Shown here: in pieces, positions 7,938 through 18,784 of the stretch
Position numbering within the stretch: position 1 is the first letter of the stretch
Layout of the letters: each line of letters starts with the position of its first letter
From: Clostridium sp.
GTDB taxonomy: Bacteria > Bacillota > Clostridia > Clostridiales > Clostridiaceae
DNA: 49,467 nt
Assembly (NCBI GenBank): GCA_029851835.1
Contig: JARKVD010000020.1
Span: 1 to 49,467, forward strand
Reading direction: 5' to 3'
Position numbers and translations under genes: made by a program
The notes under the pieces: generated by a model
Told to the model about the DNA's origin: nothing
Databases searched by the model: none
The model's input: only the letters and a program-made list of their open reading frames with translations

Positions 7938-8963
7938 TTGAGAATACAAAAGATTTTAGAAATAACTAATTTAAGTAAAAAGGCAGTTTATTTTTATATA
8001 AAAGAGGGATTAATTAATCCTATAAAAAATTTTGATAATGGTTATTATGACTTTTCACAGGAGGATTTAAAAAAGCTTCAAGTCATAAATAATCTTAGGA
8101 AAATTGGAATGTCAATTCAAGATATTAAGGAGTTGTTTTTATATCCAACTCTTACAAACTTTTTTATACATAGGCAGGTAAATAATCTAAAGAGAACATT
8201 GTCAGAACAGATTAAACAGTTACAAACAGCATATTATATCATAGATAAGCTTCCTAATAATGCCACACCGGAAAATATTGATTTTTCATTGGAGGCTTTA
8301 TATAATGTTCAAGACAATAATGAAAGTGCGTTAGATAAATATTTCCCTAACATTGATTCACGAATGATAGCTATATTAATTTGGGCAGCTTTTACAGACG
8401 TTGAAGCAAGTGAATATCATAATTTTTTATGGGATAAAATATCAAATGAACTCAGTTTTCAGTTAGAGGATAAATTGATTTATCTAAAGAAGCTTATTTA
8501 CAGTTTAACTCCAGAACAAATATATAATGCATCTGCTTATATATTTAAGTTAAGTAAAGAAATTACCATGGCAACAGAAGATGAATTAAAAAATTATTCA
8601 GGTGAATTATATAATAATTGTGTTGAAATAGTTGAAAATGAAAAGCTTAAGGAATATTGGAAGTTAGTTTACGAGCCTGTAATTAGACCTACAATAGCTT
8701 TCTTTGAAAGTGAGGCTAATAAGCTCTTTAAAGAGTATAATCCTAGATATTCAGACTACGGTGATAATATGAGAAGAATATGTGATGAAGTCCTTGAGAG
8801 GTTGAAGTACAAGCCAATAATATTATATGAACTTATTAAGTTTTTAGGTGAAGAGAATGACTGTAATAGATTAAATTATTCACATTTAATGTGCATATAT
8901 TCTTTTAATGGAAGTATTTTTACACAGGTTGAGTTGAATAAATTAAAAGAGATACTTAATTAA
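7938..8963 (+). CDS. MerR-family transcriptional regulator with a long C-terminal domain
   Basis: A 341-residue protein whose first ~70 residues are a MerR winged helix-turn-helix: TNLSKKAVYFYIKEGLI, then the NGYYDFSQEDL wing and LRKIGMSIQDIKEL. A coiled-coil dimer helix follows (about 80-115). The remaining ~220 residues are a helical domain I do not recognise; no drug- or metal-binding cysteines are evident. It starts at a TTG preceded by AGGGGG. It is divergent from the exported flavoprotein, and matching operators in the shared region suggest it controls that gene and itself. Confidence 0.85.
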   Translation: MRIQKILEITNLSKKAVYFYIKEGLINPIKNFDNGYYDFSQEDLKKLQVINNLRKIGMSIQDIKELFLYPTLTNFFIHRQVNNLKRTLSEQIKQLQTAYYIIDKLPNNATPENIDFSLEALYNVQDNNESALDKYFPNIDSRMIAILIWAAFTDVEASEYHNFLWDKISNELSFQLEDKLIYLKKLIYSLTPEQIYNASAYIFKLSKEITMATEDELKNYSGELYNNCVEIVENEKLKEYWKLVYEPVIRPTIAFFESEANKLFKEYNPRYSDYGDNMRRICDEVLERLKYKPIILYELIKFLGEENDCNRLNYSHLMCIYSFNGSIFTQVELNKLKEILN

Positions 8964-9120
8964 AGTAAATGTTAATAGGAGGATAACTTTGTAATAGTAA
9001 AACTAATATTATTTAATATGTGACCATCATTAAAAGTCATGAAAGTGAAATAGGTCTAGTACCTTCTATAATACAATAAGTATTATCGTAATAATTAACA
9101 ATTATATAAATGATAGAAAT

Positions 9121-9188
9121 AAAAAATCAAGGCAATCTGAATGGACTCTGTCAACTTGCAGAGAGTATATCATTAGCCTTGATTTTTT
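9121..9188. terminator. Bidirectional two-stem terminator (module copy 1)
   Basis: The outer stem is AAAAAATCAAGGC (9121-9133) with its perfect complement at 9176-9188. Inside is a second stem-loop, ACTCTG/CAGAGAGT, with CAACTTG in its loop, followed by GTATAT. It lies between converging genes. The inner module recurs at 34449-34480 with a different outer stem. Confidence 0.8.
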
Positions 9189-9194
9189 AGTAAA

Positions 9195-10280
9195 TTATTT
9201 TATATCAAGTTCAATATTACTTTTAAGCATAAAATGCTGGTGAATATTTTTAACAATTATCTTAATTATATTATAAATAGGAACAGCTAAAAATGCTGCG
9301 AAAAAACCTCCAAAATATACACTGGTAGTAACAACTAAGATTGTTGTTAAAGGGTGCATGTTTAATTGGTTTCCAGTTATGTTTGGAGTTATTACATTAC
9401 CTTCTAATTGCTGTACAATAATAGTTAAAACAATAACCTTTACAAGCATAGGTAATCCCATACCTAAAGCTATTAAAATTGATGGAAGAATTCCTAAGAT
9501 TACACCAAGGAATGGAATGAAGGCTGTTATAAGGGAGAACATAGCAAGAACCAATGCATTAGGCATGCCAATAATAACATATCCAATAAACATTAATACT
9601 CCTATAACAGAAGCAACCATTACTTGTGATGTAATGTATTGCTTTAATACTGCATCAATTTCATATAATATTTTTAGAAGTGTTGATTTAGCTTTTTTAG
9701 GGAGAAAAGAGGTAAAAGTTCCAAATAATTTTTTATCATCCTTTAAAATATAAAACATGATTATTGGAATTAAAATAATCTGAGCTACAAAGTTACTTAT
9801 GGAGCTTGCAACACCAAAGATATTCTTAGAAATAGATACAAAGGAATTTGAAAGATATTCAATTATGCTTTGAACTAAATCTGGAATGTTGAACATTTCG
9901 CCTAGCTGTGGATATATGTAAGCATACTTTTCAGTTAGATTATTTAAGGAGTTAGCTATGGATGAAACCAGTCCCTGTCCTTGGGCTCTTATTATGGATG
10001 AAGCGTAGAAGGTAATCGAAACAATTAAGAGGATTACCAGCATCATTGAAATTGCTGTAGATATTCCGCTAGAGAAGCTTTGCTTTTGAAAAAACCTCTT
10101 CAATGGTCTTACTAAATAGTATAAGAAAACAGCTAAAACTAAAGGTAAGAACATTGCATTAAGTATTGTTAACAATGGTTCTATTATAAAGTTTAACTTT
10201 GAAAAAAGAAATACTGCAATTAGTATTAGATTTATAATAAGAAGGGATTGGATTATTTTTGTATTTGAATTATTTTTCAT
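9195..10280 (-). CDS. AI-2E family permease
   Basis: A 361-residue integral membrane protein with about seven to eight hydrophobic segments: two near residues 12-57, one at 75-95, a periplasmic stretch, one at 155-180, then a dense C-terminal set (215-345). The FLGVILGILPSILIAL region and the C-terminal EGNVITPNITGNQLNMHPLTTIL motif are typical of the AI-2E transporter (TqsA/PerM/YdbI) family. Some members export autoinducer-2, others act in Na+/H+ exchange or sporulation, so the substrate is open. The start follows AAAGGAGGATATT. It is a single gene. Confidence 0.88.
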   Translation of the reverse strand: MKNNSNTKIIQSLLIINLILIAVFLFSKLNFIIEPLLTILNAMFLPLVLAVFLYYLVRPLKRFFQKQSFSSGISTAISMMLVILLIVSITFYASSIIRAQGQGLVSSIANSLNNLTEKYAYIYPQLGEMFNIPDLVQSIIEYLSNSFVSISKNIFGVASSISNFVAQIILIPIIMFYILKDDKKLFGTFTSFLPKKAKSTLLKILYEIDAVLKQYITSQVMVASVIGVLMFIGYVIIGMPNALVLAMFSLITAFIPFLGVILGILPSILIALGMGLPMLVKVIVLTIIVQQLEGNVITPNITGNQLNMHPLTTILVVTTSVYFGGFFAAFLAVPIYNIIKIIVKNIHQHFMLKSNIELDIK

Positions 10281-10397
10281 AATATCCTCCTTTCATCGAC
10301 TATATAGATGTATTATAACATAGCAGTACTTAGTTAGAAGGGGAATTAATTGTTATTAATAGTATATTAAAAAATTATTTATTAAAGGAAATGTTAT

Positions 10398-10427
10398 AAA
10401 AACGAACCTCTTTCAGGTTCGTTTTTT
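10398..10427. terminator. Terminator after pflA
   Basis: A 12-bp stem (10398-10409 with 10415-10426) has A/T runs on both sides. For the minus strand it closes the pflBA transcript 150 bases after pflA. DNA at 10428-10578 shows nothing else firm. Confidence 0.88.
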
Positions 10428-10578
10428 ATATTAATAGTAGTATTTATATTTTTGAAGGTTTAGTTGATGGGAAAAGGGTAAAGTATATTATATGATTAAT
10501 GGTTATAAAAATACCAGGTTGTGGATAAAATTGGGGATAATGTGGAAAAAAATGTAATTTATACTTTGTGACTTGAAT

Positions 10579-11316
10579 TTAATCTATAGTATTTAATTTT
10601 GTTTTAGAAATTAAATATTTTTGTAATTCCATACAGCGATCTTTATCCATGTGTGGAATTCCTTTAAGACTATATTCAATACCTAGGGTTTCGTATTTAT
10701 TTACACCTAGTAGATGATAAGGTAATAATTCTATTTTATCTACATTAGGTATTTCATTATTTATTATTTCACTTAGTTTATCCATTTTTTCTGTATTATC
10801 GGTGTATCCAGGTACAACCACATGTCTTACCCACACTCTTGTGTTTGAATTTCTTAAAGCTTCTAAGAATGAATTTATACCATCTGAAGTACATCCTGTA
10901 AGCTCCATATATCCATGAGAATTGATGTGCTTAATATCTAATAAAACTAAATCTGTGTATTTTAAAATTTCATCATAGGTGTCAACATTTCCATAGCCGG
11001 CAGTATCAATTGTTGTGTGAATACTATGCTCTTTACATTTCTTTAAGAGCTCTAATAGAAATGCTGGCTGCATTAGTGGATCACCACCAGAGAAGGTAAC
11101 CCCTCCGCCTGAACGTTCAAAGTATGGCCTAAAGCGAAGAATTTTCTTAAGTAATTCCTCAGTAGTAATTTCTTTACCATCTTTTAAATTCCAGGTATCA
11201 GGATTGTGACAGTATGAACATCTTAGCTTACAGCCTTGAAAGAAAATAACTGTTCTTATTCCAGGACCATCAACTAGTCCCATACTTTCGATTGAGTGAA
11301 TTTTACCAGTTTCCAT
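10579..11316 (-). CDS. pflA: Pyruvate formate-lyase activating enzyme
   Basis: A 245-residue radical SAM enzyme that abstracts a hydrogen from a glycine of PflB to make its glycyl radical. The cluster motif CX3CX2C is C29, C33, C36 (CKLRCSYC), preceded by the family's GPGIRTV...GC segment; GGDP (SAM binding) follows. The length matches bacterial PflA, and there is no extra ferredoxin domain as in glycerol-dehydratase activases. GGAGG precedes the ATG. It lies downstream of pflB on the same strand; the 363-base gap contains two repeat copies and a hairpin. Confidence 0.96.
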   Translation of the reverse strand: METGKIHSIESMGLVDGPGIRTVIFFQGCKLRCSYCHNPDTWNLKDGKEITTEELLKKILRFRPYFERSGGGVTFSGGDPLMQPAFLLELLKKCKEHSIHTTIDTAGYGNVDTYDEILKYTDLVLLDIKHINSHGYMELTGCTSDGINSFLEALRNSNTRVWVRHVVVPGYTDNTEKMDKLSEIINNEIPNVDKIELLPYHLLGVNKYETLGIEYSLKGIPHMDKDRCMELQKYLISKTKLNTID

Positions 11317-11444
11317 GTTATCCTCCCATTAGTTAGATATTTAAATTATCTTTAAACAAAAATATCATAATATATATTTCTCTTGAAAGGTAATTTACAT
11401 TCTAGAATATACTTACTATAGGTAAAGTTGTTTTGTTTATAAAA

Positions 11445-11517
11445 TGAAACTCCTTTTCATATATACTGAAAGGAGTAAGTTCGCATAAAGCAAATCAAGG
11501 ATTTGGATGCTTACTTA
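11445..11517 (+). repeat. Dispersed palindromic repeat, copy R2
   Basis: It has the full two-part layout: a GAAACTCCTTTT...AAAGGAGTAAGTTC hairpin head, then a shorter palindrome around AAATCAAGGATTT ending in TTACTTAA. It lies in the pflB-pflA gap. Confidence 0.85.
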
Positions 11518-11525
11518 ATAAAACT

Positions 11526-11563
11526 TATAAGAGAAATATCCACAAAGGAATATTTCTCTTATA
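11526..11563. terminator. Hairpin in the pflB-pflA gap
   Basis: A 15-bp stem with one bulge (TATAAGAGAAATAT arm) and loop ACAAA, between repeat copies R2 and R3. It could attenuate transcription from pflB into pflA. The T-tract on the minus strand is short. Confidence 0.45.
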
Positions 11564-11597
11564 GAAAATATATATTTAAATTTAAAAGGCTTATTAA

Positions 11598-11682
11598 TGA
11601 AACTCCTTGTCACATTGGTTCCAAGGAGTGCTCCACGGAGTAAGTTCGCCTTAGCCAAATATAAAATTTGGAGGCTCACTTA
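11598..11682 (+). repeat. Dispersed palindromic repeat, copy R3, touching the pflB stop
   Basis: A GAAACTCCTTG...CCAAGGAGTGCTC hairpin head, then AGTAAGTTC and a palindrome around AAATATAAAATTTGG ending in TCACTTA. Its last three bases are the complement of the pflB stop codon. Confidence 0.85.
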
Positions 11683-13911
11683 CATTGATGCGTGGAATGT
11701 TCTGTTTATAACGTCAAGCTGTTGCTCTCTTGTTAATTTTATAAAGTTTACAGCATATCCAGAAACTCTAATGGTTAATTGAGGATATTGCTCTGGGTGG
11801 TCCATAGCATCTAGTAAAGTTGCTCTGTCAAAAACATTTACGTTTAAGTGATGAGCATTTTGTCCGAAGTATCCGTCCATCATAGCGCTTAAGTTAGAGA
11901 TTCTATCTTCAGGAGTTTTTCCTAATGCATCTGGAATTATTGAGAATGTATTAGAAATACCATCTTGAGAATGCTCGTATGGAAGCTTAGCAACAGAGTT
12001 TAATGAAGCAAGTGATCCGCTTGAATCTCTTCCGTGCATTGGGTTAGCTCCTGGTGCAAAAGGCTCTCCAGCTTTTCTTCCACATGGAGTTGTACCAGTT
12101 TTCTTACCATAAACTACGTTAGATGTTATAGTAAGAACTGATTGAGTGTGGTATGCATTTCTATAAGTTTTGTTACGTCTGATTTTATTCATCATGTTTT
12201 CAACTAAGAATTTAGCTATATCATCAACTCTATCATCGTCGTTTCCGAATTTAGGGAAGTCACCTTCAACTTCAAAGTCAACAGCAATTCCTTCTTCATT
12301 TCTTATTGGTTTAACTTTAGCGTATTTTATAGCTGATAAAGAGTCAGCACATACTGAAAGTCCTGCTATACCACAAGCCATTGTTCTAAATACATCTCTA
12401 TCATGTAAAGCCATTTGTAGACTTTCATAAGAATATTTATCGTGCATGTAGTGGATACAATTTAGAGTATTAACGTAAAGGTTAGCTAACCAATCAGTCA
12501 TAACATCGAACTTCTCCATTACTTCATCGTAGTTTAAGTATTCAGAAGTGATTGCTTCCATTTTAGGTGCAACTTGAACACCAGATTTTTCATCTCTTCC
12601 ACCGTTTATAGTGTAAAGAAGGGTTTTTGCAAGGTTAACTCTAGCTCCAAAGAATTGCATTTGCTTACCAACTCTCATTGCAGATACGCAGCAAGCTATT
12701 GCATAGTCATCTCCCCAATATGGAGCCATTAAATCATCGTTTTCGTATTGAACTGAACTTGTATCAATAGAAACCTTAGAGCAGAAATTTTTGAAGCCTT
12801 CAGGTAATCTAGTTGACCATAAAACAGTTAGGTTTGGTTCTGGTGATGGTCCTAGAGTATAAAGTGTGTTAAGAACTCTGAATGAGTTTTTGGTAACTAA
12901 TGTTCGTCCATTTAAGCCCATACCACCGATTGATTCAGTAACCCAAGTTGGATCTCCAGAGAATAATTGATCGTACTCAGGAGTTCTTAAGAATTTAACT
13001 AGTCTTAATTTCATTACGAAGTGGTCCATAATTTCTTGAGCTTCTTCTTCTGTTATAGTTCCGTTTTCTAAATCTCTTTGAATGTATATATCAATGAATG
13101 TAGAAGTTCTTCCAAGTGACATTGCAGCTCCGTTTTGTTGTTTTATAGCTGCTAAGAATCCGAAATATAACCATTGAACTGCTTCTTGAGCGTTTGCAGC
13201 TGGAATAGAGATATCAAGTCCATAGCTTAATGCCATTGCTTTTAATTCTTTAAGAGCAACGATTTGATCAGCGATTTCTTCTCTTAATCTAATTACATCT
13301 TCATCTATAGTAGAAACTTCTAAGCTTTTCTTTTGAGCTATTTTATCTTCGATTAATCTGTCAACACCGTAAAGAGCAACTCTTCTGTAGTCACCTATGA
13401 TTCTTCCTCTTCCGTATGCATCAGGAAGACCAGTAACTATACCAGATTTTCTAGCAAGTCTCATTTCTTCAGTATAAACATCAAAAACTCCTTGGTTGTG
13501 AGTTTTTCTATATTTTGTAAAGATTTCAGAAGTTTTAGCTGAAACTTCATATCCATATGCTTTAGCAGCATTTTCAGCCATTCTAATTCCACCTTGTGCT
13601 ATAACAGCTCTTTTTAAAGGTGCGTCAGTTTGAACTCCTACGATTTTTTCTAATGCTTTATCTATGTATCCAGGGTTGTATGCATCTATAGAAGAAATAG
13701 TTTCGGTATCAACATCTAATACTCCACCATTTGCTCTTTCTTGTTTAAATAATTCGCTAACTTCTTCCCATAATTTTTTAGTAGCTTCTGTAGCATCTGC
13801 TAGGAATGAAGCATCACCTTCATAGGCAGTGTAGTTGTTTTGAATGAAGTCTCTTACGTTGATTTCGCTTTTCCATGTTTTACCTTTAAATCCGTTCCAT
13901 TGAGTAAACAT
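11680..13911 (-). CDS. pflB: Pyruvate formate-lyase (formate C-acetyltransferase)
   Basis: A 743-residue glycyl-radical enzyme converting pyruvate and CoA to acetyl-CoA and formate in anaerobic sugar fermentation. The adjacent active-site cysteines are C407 and C408 (IACCVS), and the radical glycine is G718 in RVSGYAVNF. The length is as in E. coli PflB, and the CC pair with GNDDDRVDD and [11 protein letters not shown] segments marks a true PFL rather than a diol-dehydratase type. TAAGGAGG precedes the ATG. The activase PflA follows on the same strand. The stop codon coincides with the edge of a repeat copy, but the C-terminus looks complete. Confidence 0.97.
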   Translation of the reverse strand: MFTQWNGFKGKTWKSEINVRDFIQNNYTAYEGDASFLADATEATKKLWEEVSELFKQERANGGVLDVDTETISSIDAYNPGYIDKALEKIVGVQTDAPLKRAVIAQGGIRMAENAAKAYGYEVSAKTSEIFTKYRKTHNQGVFDVYTEEMRLARKSGIVTGLPDAYGRGRIIGDYRRVALYGVDRLIEDKIAQKKSLEVSTIDEDVIRLREEIADQIVALKELKAMALSYGLDISIPAANAQEAVQWLYFGFLAAIKQQNGAAMSLGRTSTFIDIYIQRDLENGTITEEEAQEIMDHFVMKLRLVKFLRTPEYDQLFSGDPTWVTESIGGMGLNGRTLVTKNSFRVLNTLYTLGPSPEPNLTVLWSTRLPEGFKNFCSKVSIDTSSVQYENDDLMAPYWGDDYAIACCVSAMRVGKQMQFFGARVNLAKTLLYTINGGRDEKSGVQVAPKMEAITSEYLNYDEVMEKFDVMTDWLANLYVNTLNCIHYMHDKYSYESLQMALHDRDVFRTMACGIAGLSVCADSLSAIKYAKVKPIRNEEGIAVDFEVEGDFPKFGNDDDRVDDIAKFLVENMMNKIRRNKTYRNAYHTQSVLTITSNVVYGKKTGTTPCGRKAGEPFAPGANPMHGRDSSGSLASLNSVAKLPYEHSQDGISNTFSIIPDALGKTPEDRISNLSAMMDGYFGQNAHHLNVNVFDRATLLDAMDHPEQYPQLTIRVSGYAVNFIKLTREQQLDVINRTFHASM

Positions 13912-14330
13912 ATAAAAATCCTCCTTAATAACTTAAACTTAAAATATTATCATTGAATTAATAAAATTTGAAACATATACAATTTTTCAAAAAAACAGCA
14001 TTGTTAAACTGTTATACATTATGATTATTCAACGATAAAAAACGTTGCAAATTGGGATATCTGAACTTTTTATCTGTTATAATTGTACTACTATAACAGA
14101 TAGAACACAACAGTTTTTTGAAAAAAAATATCAAGTTGCAAGATTAAGAATATTTAAAAAGAAAATCGCTAAAATTATAATAAATTTTAAGAAAAAATGT
14201 TAATTTGAAGTGAGTTGAGTTATAATATTTTTAGGACTATGTGATTTGAAGTATAAATTAGAAGATTTATAAAATCAGGTTATTACACACTATAGCAAAG
14301 AGATAAATATGAACTATGGAGGTATAAGCT
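13912..14330. other. Divergent regulatory gap, pflB / 14331 gene
   Basis: This 419-base gap must hold promoters in both directions. For the rightward gene a TATAAT lies at 14221-14226, with TGTTAA 17 bp upstream. For pflB, TTGTTAA-ACTG-TTATACA (14001-14018) is a half-good match to the Rex operator TTGTTAA-N4-TTAACAA, which would fit redox control of fermentation. No ORF is visible. Confidence 0.35.
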
Positions 14331-15128
14331 GTGAGTAGAAAGCCAAGCATGTTTAGTAAGAATTACAGGAAAGAGTTGAAACAAAGAAAGATAAGACGAA
14401 TTGTGTTGTTGGTTGGTGTAATATTAATAGTAGGAGGAGCTGTAATTTTTTTTGATACGGGGAAAGTTCTTGTTAAGGATTATTTAGCAAAGGGTGATAA
14501 AAATAGTGTAATAGATACAGCACGAGAAGAGGATGAGGATATTGAACAACCATCAGTAACGGAAAAAGAATTAGAAGTAAATAATGAAGAAAAGTCAAAT
14601 GTTACTTTTGAAGCAAAATTAATTTCAGGTAAATCTGTATTAGTTGAAATTAAAGAGGACAATAATAAAAAGGTTATTTCTAATATTCAATGTACAGAAG
14701 CTATTAAAGGAAGTATTTCACCTTCATCAGAAAAATGTTTAATAATAGATGAAGCTACTCAGGATATATATATAGTAGACACTACCCAGGAAGTGAAGAA
14801 TATAACTAATGAGCAATACATAGCAACAACTAAGGAAGTTTTTACTAAAGAATCTGTGCTTCAATATACGCCGGATTACAAATGGGTTGAAGATGCAGCT
14901 TTTATAGATGATACATATGTGGCATATAGCAGCCAGCTTCCTTGGATAAATGAGGGTGGAGCTAGATACCTTTGGATAGTAAATATTAATGATAATACAC
15001 ATAAGGGATATTACAATATTAAAGGAACTTCTTTTAGATTTGGCGAAACTAAGACAGATGGAATTACTATAGAGATTGATGGAAGAACAATTGTGGTTAA
15101 TTCACAAGGAAAAATAGTATCAAATTAA
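14331..15128 (+). CDS. Membrane-anchored protein of unknown function
   Basis: I do not recognise this 265-residue protein. A basic N-terminus (KNYRKELKQRKIRR) precedes one transmembrane helix at about 23-42, leaving a ~220-residue domain outside. An acidic linker (about 62-90) leads to a domain with beta-rich stretches (SGKSVLVEIKEDNNKKVIS, DDTYVAYSSQLPW, ARYLWIVNIND). It starts at a GTG eight bases after GGAGG. It lies between divergent pflB and tig, with a repeat copy downstream and no clear operon partner. Confidence 0.8.
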   Translation: MSRKPSMFSKNYRKELKQRKIRRIVLLVGVILIVGGAVIFFDTGKVLVKDYLAKGDKNSVIDTAREEDEDIEQPSVTEKELEVNNEEKSNVTFEAKLISGKSVLVEIKEDNNKKVISNIQCTEAIKGSISPSSEKCLIIDEATQDIYIVDTTQEVKNITNEQYIATTKEVFTKESVLQYTPDYKWVEDAAFIDDTYVAYSSQLPWINEGGARYLWIVNINDNTHKGYYNIKGTSFRFGETKTDGITIEIDGRTIVVNSQGKIVSN

Positions 15129-15174
15129 GGGTTGATGAGTTTATTTAAATGTATTAAGTAGTATAAATAAACTG

Positions 15175-15249
15175 TAAGTGAATCTCAAAATCTTTGATTT
15201 GGTTAAGATGAACTTACTCATTCCAATGAATATGAGAAGGAGTTTCCAT
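15175..15249 (-). repeat. Dispersed palindromic repeat, copy R4 (inverted)
   Basis: The reverse-orientation copy begins GTAAGTGAATCTC, passes through ATCTTTGATTTGG and GAACTTACTCATT, and ends GAGAAGGAGTTTCC. It lies in the 349-base gap before tig, which otherwise shows only the tig promoter. Confidence 0.85.
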
Positions 15250-15429
15250 ATCAATTAATAGGGTGAGGAGTTTTGGTTAATAAAGTATATAAATTTAAAA
15301 AGTGTTGTAAATAGTCAGTATGTTATTGTATAATTTATTAGGTAATATACAAATTTATCATCAAATTCATGGCTGATGGGATAAATAGGAATATTAGTAA
15401 TAAATACACTATTTACTTTACTAAATTTA

Positions 15430-15438
15430 TGTTATAAT
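15430..15438 (+). promoter_or_regulatory. Extended -10 promoter of tig
   Basis: TGTTATAAT is an exact extended -10 element 39 bases before the tig start; no good -35 is visible. Confidence 0.55.
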
Positions 15439-15477
15439 TTTAAAAGTATAGAAATGGTAATATTAGGAGGAAGAACA

Positions 15478-16767
15478 ATGAACGTTAAAATGGAGAAACT
15501 AGAGAAAAACGTTGTTAAATTAGAAATAACAGTAGGAGCAGATAAGTTTGCAGAAGCAGTTAAGAAATCTTATGCTAAAAACGCTAAGAAATTCAATGTT
15601 CCTGGATTCAGAAAAGGTAAAGCTCCGATGAACATAATAAAAAAATATTATGGAGATTCAGCTTTATATGAAGACGCTATAAACTACATATGCGATACAA
15701 CATACCCAAAAGCATTAGTTGAAAATAATATCAACCCAGTTGATTACCCAGCAATAGATATAGTTCAAATTGAAGAAGGTAAAGAATTTATATATACTGC
15801 TACAGTTACAACTGTACCAGAGGTTGAGTTAGGTGCATATAAAGGAATAGAAGCTAAAAAAGAATTAGCTGAAGTTACAGCAGAAGATGTTGAAAATAGA
15901 TTAAAAGCTATGCAAGCTCAAAATACAAGAGTTGAAGCTAAAGAAGGTGCAATAGAAAAAGGCGATATAGCTGTTATAGACTTCAAAGGATTTGTAGATG
16001 GAGTTGCATTTGAAGGTGGAGAAGCTAAAAATTACGAGTTAGAAATAGGATCAGGAAGCTTCATAGATACTTTTGAAGATCAATTAGTTGGTCTTACAGC
16101 TGGAGAAGCTAAAGAGGTTAACGTAACATTCCCAGAGCAATATGGTAAAGAAGAATTAAACGGAAAACCAGCTAAATTTGAAGTTACTGTTAATGCTGTA
16201 AAAACTAAAGAATTACCAGAAATAACAGATGAATTCGCAAGTGAAGTATCTGAATTCGAAACTTTAGAAGAGTTAAGAAACAGCATAAAAGAAGAGTTAA
16301 CTAAAGCTAATGAAGCAAAATCTCAAAATGACTATGAAATTGCAGTAATGGAAACAGTTGTTGCTAATGCAAATGTTGAAATTCCAGATGCAATGGTTAA
16401 TAGAGAATTAGATGCTATGATTCAAGATTTAGAGAACAGATTAAGATATCAAGGATTAGATCTTGAAAGCTATTTCAAATTCACTAACACAACTGAAGCG
16501 GATTTTAGAAATCAAATGAGAGAAATTGCTGCTAAAAATGTTAAAAATGAATTAGTTATAGATGCAATAGCTAAAGCAGAAAATGTGGAAGCTTCAGAAG
16601 AAGAAATAAGAGAAAGAGCTACAGAACTTGCTACTAAATACGGCGAAGCTGATAAAGTAGAAGAAACAGTTAACCGTTTATTACAAGTACAAAGATCTTA
16701 CTTAGCAACTCAAATAGTTAATGAAAAAATAAAGAACCTAATAATGGAAAATGCTAAATCTATATAA
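15478..16767 (+). CDS. tig: Trigger factor, ribosome-bound chaperone
   Basis: A 429-residue peptidyl-prolyl isomerase/chaperone that meets nascent chains at the ribosome exit. The N-terminal domain has the ribosome-docking signature FRKGKAP ([17 protein letters not shown]), followed by the FKBP-type domain (about 150-245, with [14 protein letters not shown] and [13 protein letters not shown]) and a helical C-terminal cradle. The ATG at 15478 is chosen over a GTG-type start eight codons upstream because AGGAGG lies just before it and the length matches the family. It leads the clpP-clpX-lon block but has its own terminator. Confidence 0.97.
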   Translation: MNVKMEKLEKNVVKLEITVGADKFAEAVKKSYAKNAKKFNVPGFRKGKAPMNIIKKYYGDSALYEDAINYICDTTYPKALVENNINPVDYPAIDIVQIEEGKEFIYTATVTTVPEVELGAYKGIEAKKELAEVTAEDVENRLKAMQAQNTRVEAKEGAIEKGDIAVIDFKGFVDGVAFEGGEAKNYELEIGSGSFIDTFEDQLVGLTAGEAKEVNVTFPEQYGKEELNGKPAKFEVTVNAVKTKELPEITDEFASEVSEFETLEELRNSIKEELTKANEAKSQNDYEIAVMETVVANANVEIPDAMVNRELDAMIQDLENRLRYQGLDLESYFKFTNTTEADFRNQMREIAAKNVKNELVIDAIAKAENVEASEEEIRERATELATKYGEADKVEETVNRLLQVQRSYLATQIVNEKIKNLIMENAKSI

Positions 16768-16777
16768 GCTTTTAAGT

Positions 16778-16806
16778 AATTGCCAGTCTTGACTGGCAAT
16801 TATTTT
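16778..16806 (+). terminator. Terminator after tig
   Basis: A perfect 10-bp stem AATTGCCAGT/ACTGGCAATT, loop CTTG, with an ATTTT tail. Confidence 0.8.
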
Positions 16807-16885
16807 AAAATAAATAGGTTAAAATGTTTTGAGTAGGGATATAATATAAGATATTCTGAAAGATTACATGGAGGAGGGTTTATTT

Positions 16886-17473
16886 ATGAGCAGTTATATA
16901 CCAATGGTTGTGGAGCAAACAGGTAAAGGTGAAAGATCCTATGATATATTTTCTAGATTATTAAAGGAAAGAATTATATTTTTATCAGATGAAGTAAACG
17001 ACGCAACTGCAAGTTTAGTAGTGGCTCAACTACTATTTTTAGAATCTGAAGATCCAGATAAGGACATATATTTATATATAAATAGTCCAGGTGGATCAAT
17101 AACATCGGGAATGGCTATCTATGATACCATGAATTATATTAAGCCTGAAGTTTCTACTATATGTATAGGTATGGCGGCTTCTATGGGAGCGTTTTTACTT
17201 GCAGCGGGACAAAAGGGTAAAAGATTTGCATTACCAAATGCAGAAATAATGATACACCAACCACTTGGTGGATTTAAAGGTCAGGCCACTGACATTGATA
17301 TTCATGCAAGAAGAATATTAAAAACAAAGGAAACGCTTAACGAAATCTTAAGTGAGAGAACAGGGCAACCTCTAGATAAGATAAAAGTTGATGTGGAAAG
17401 AGATTATTTTATGTCCGCAGAAGAAGCTAAAGAATATGGATTAGTTGACGAGGTAATTAATAAAAAGAAATAG
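16886..17473 (+). CDS. clpP: ATP-dependent Clp protease proteolytic subunit
   Basis: A 195-residue serine protease that forms the tetradecameric barrel fed by ClpX. The catalytic triad is S99 (GMAASMGAF), H124 (MIHQPLGG) and D173 (ERDYFMS). The ATG at 16886 is chosen over one six codons upstream: GGAGGAGGG sits between the two and the shorter protein starts like other ClpPs ([10 protein letters not shown]). clpX follows after 18 bases, so the two subunits are co-expressed. Confidence 0.98.
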   Translation: MSSYIPMVVEQTGKGERSYDIFSRLLKERIIFLSDEVNDATASLVVAQLLFLESEDPDKDIYLYINSPGGSITSGMAIYDTMNYIKPEVSTICIGMAASMGAFLLAAGQKGKRFALPNAEIMIHQPLGGFKGQATDIDIHARRILKTKETLNEILSERTGQPLDKIKVDVERDYFMSAEEAKEYGLVDEVINKKK

Positions 17474-17491
17474 CTTTAAAGGGGTGTTGAC

Positions 17492-18784
17492 ATGCCAAGA
17501 AATGATGAAAAGAAAAAGTTTAAATGTTCATTTTGTGGTAAAAGTGAAGAGCAGGTTAGAAGATTAATTGCAGGACCTGGCGTTTATATATGTGACGAAT
17601 GTATTGAACTTTGCTCTGAAATTATTGTGGATGAAAGAGAAGAAGATGTTCAAATTGACATGGGTACATTACCTAAACCTAGAGAAATAAGAAAATATCT
17701 TGACCAGTATGTTGTTGGCCAGGAAGATGCAAAAAAAGCTTTAGCTGTTGCTGTTTATAATCACTACAAAAGAATTAATTCAACGGTTGTTGAAAATGAT
17801 ATAGAATTACAAAAAAGTAATATCTTACTTTTAGGACCAACTGGTTCAGGTAAAACTTTATTAGCCCAAACACTAGCAAAAATGCTTAATGTACCATTTG
17901 CTATTGCAGATGCAACTACACTTACTGAAGCTGGATATGTTGGTGAAGATGTAGAAAATATTCTATTGAAATTAATCCAAAATGCTGACTACGATGTAGA
18001 AAGAGCAGAAAGAGGAATTATATATATAGATGAGATAGATAAGATTGCTCGTAAATCTGAAAATCCATCAATAACTCGTGATGTATCAGGTGAAGGTGTT
18101 CAGCAGGCACTATTAAAGATTCTTGAGGGAACAGTATCATCTGTACCACCACAAGGTGGTAGAAAACATCCACATCAAGAGTTTATCCAAATAAATACTT
18201 CAAATATTTTATTTATTTGTGGTGGAGCTTTTGATGGTTTAGAAAAGATTATTGAAAGAAGAACTCAAAAATCAGCTATGGGATTTGGAGCTGATGTAAT
18301 GTCTAAGGAAAGTAAGGATTTAGGTGAAGTGTTTAAGCAGATAATGCCACAAGATTTACTTAAGTTCGGATTGATTCCAGAGTTTGTTGGAAGAATTCCT
18401 GTTATAGTTACTTTAGAAAACTTAGATGAAACAGCTTTAGTGAAGATTTTAAGTGAGCCAAAGAATGCTTTAGTGAAGCAATATCAAAAATTATTAGAAA
18501 TTGATGATGTCAATCTAGAGTTTGATGAGGAATCACTTATTGCCATAGCCAAAGAAGCTATTAAAAGAAAGACTGGTGCCAGAGGTCTTAGAGCTATTAT
18601 TGAAGATGTTATGAAAGAAATAATGTATGAAGTTCCTTCTCGTGAAGAAATTGAGAAGGTAATAATACACGAAAGCACTCTTACAACTAAGGAGCCGGAA
18701 TATATAATAGCTGCAAGTGGTAAAAGAGAACCTTTAAAAATTGAAGGAAAAAAAAGTGTTAAGAGAACACCAGAGCTTGCTTAA
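17492..18784 (+). CDS. clpX: ClpXP unfoldase ATPase subunit
   Basis: A 430-residue AAA+ unfoldase that delivers tagged proteins to ClpP. The N-terminal zinc-binding domain has C12, C15, C34 and C37. Walker A is GPTGSGKT (115-122) and Walker B is [10 protein letters not shown]. The ClpP-contacting loop reads MGF where IGF/LGF is usual. Pore and sensor segments ([16 protein letters not shown]) are present. It is in one operon with clpP. Confidence 0.98.
   Translation: MPRNDEKKKFKCSFCGKSEEQVRRLIAGPGVYICDECIELCSEIIVDEREEDVQIDMGTLPKPREIRKYLDQYVVGQEDAKKALAVAVYNHYKRINSTVVENDIELQKSNILLLGPTGSGKTLLAQTLAKMLNVPFAIADATTLTEAGYVGEDVENILLKLIQNADYDVERAERGIIYIDEIDKIARKSENPSITRDVSGEGVQQALLKILEGTVSSVPPQGGRKHPHQEFIQINTSNILFICGGAFDGLEKIIERRTQKSAMGFGADVMSKESKDLGEVFKQIMPQDLLKFGLIPEFVGRIPVIVTLENLDETALVKILSEPKNALVKQYQKLLEIDDVNLEFDEESLIAIAKEAIKRKTGARGLRAIIEDVMKEIMYEVPSREEIEKVIIHESTLTTKEPEYIIAASGKREPLKIEGKKSVKRTPELA

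Noticed and set aside
10520-10528. Exact DnaA-box match TGTGGATAA
   Set aside because: A single box between pflA and the permease gene, without clustering or an AT unwinding region, is not an origin.
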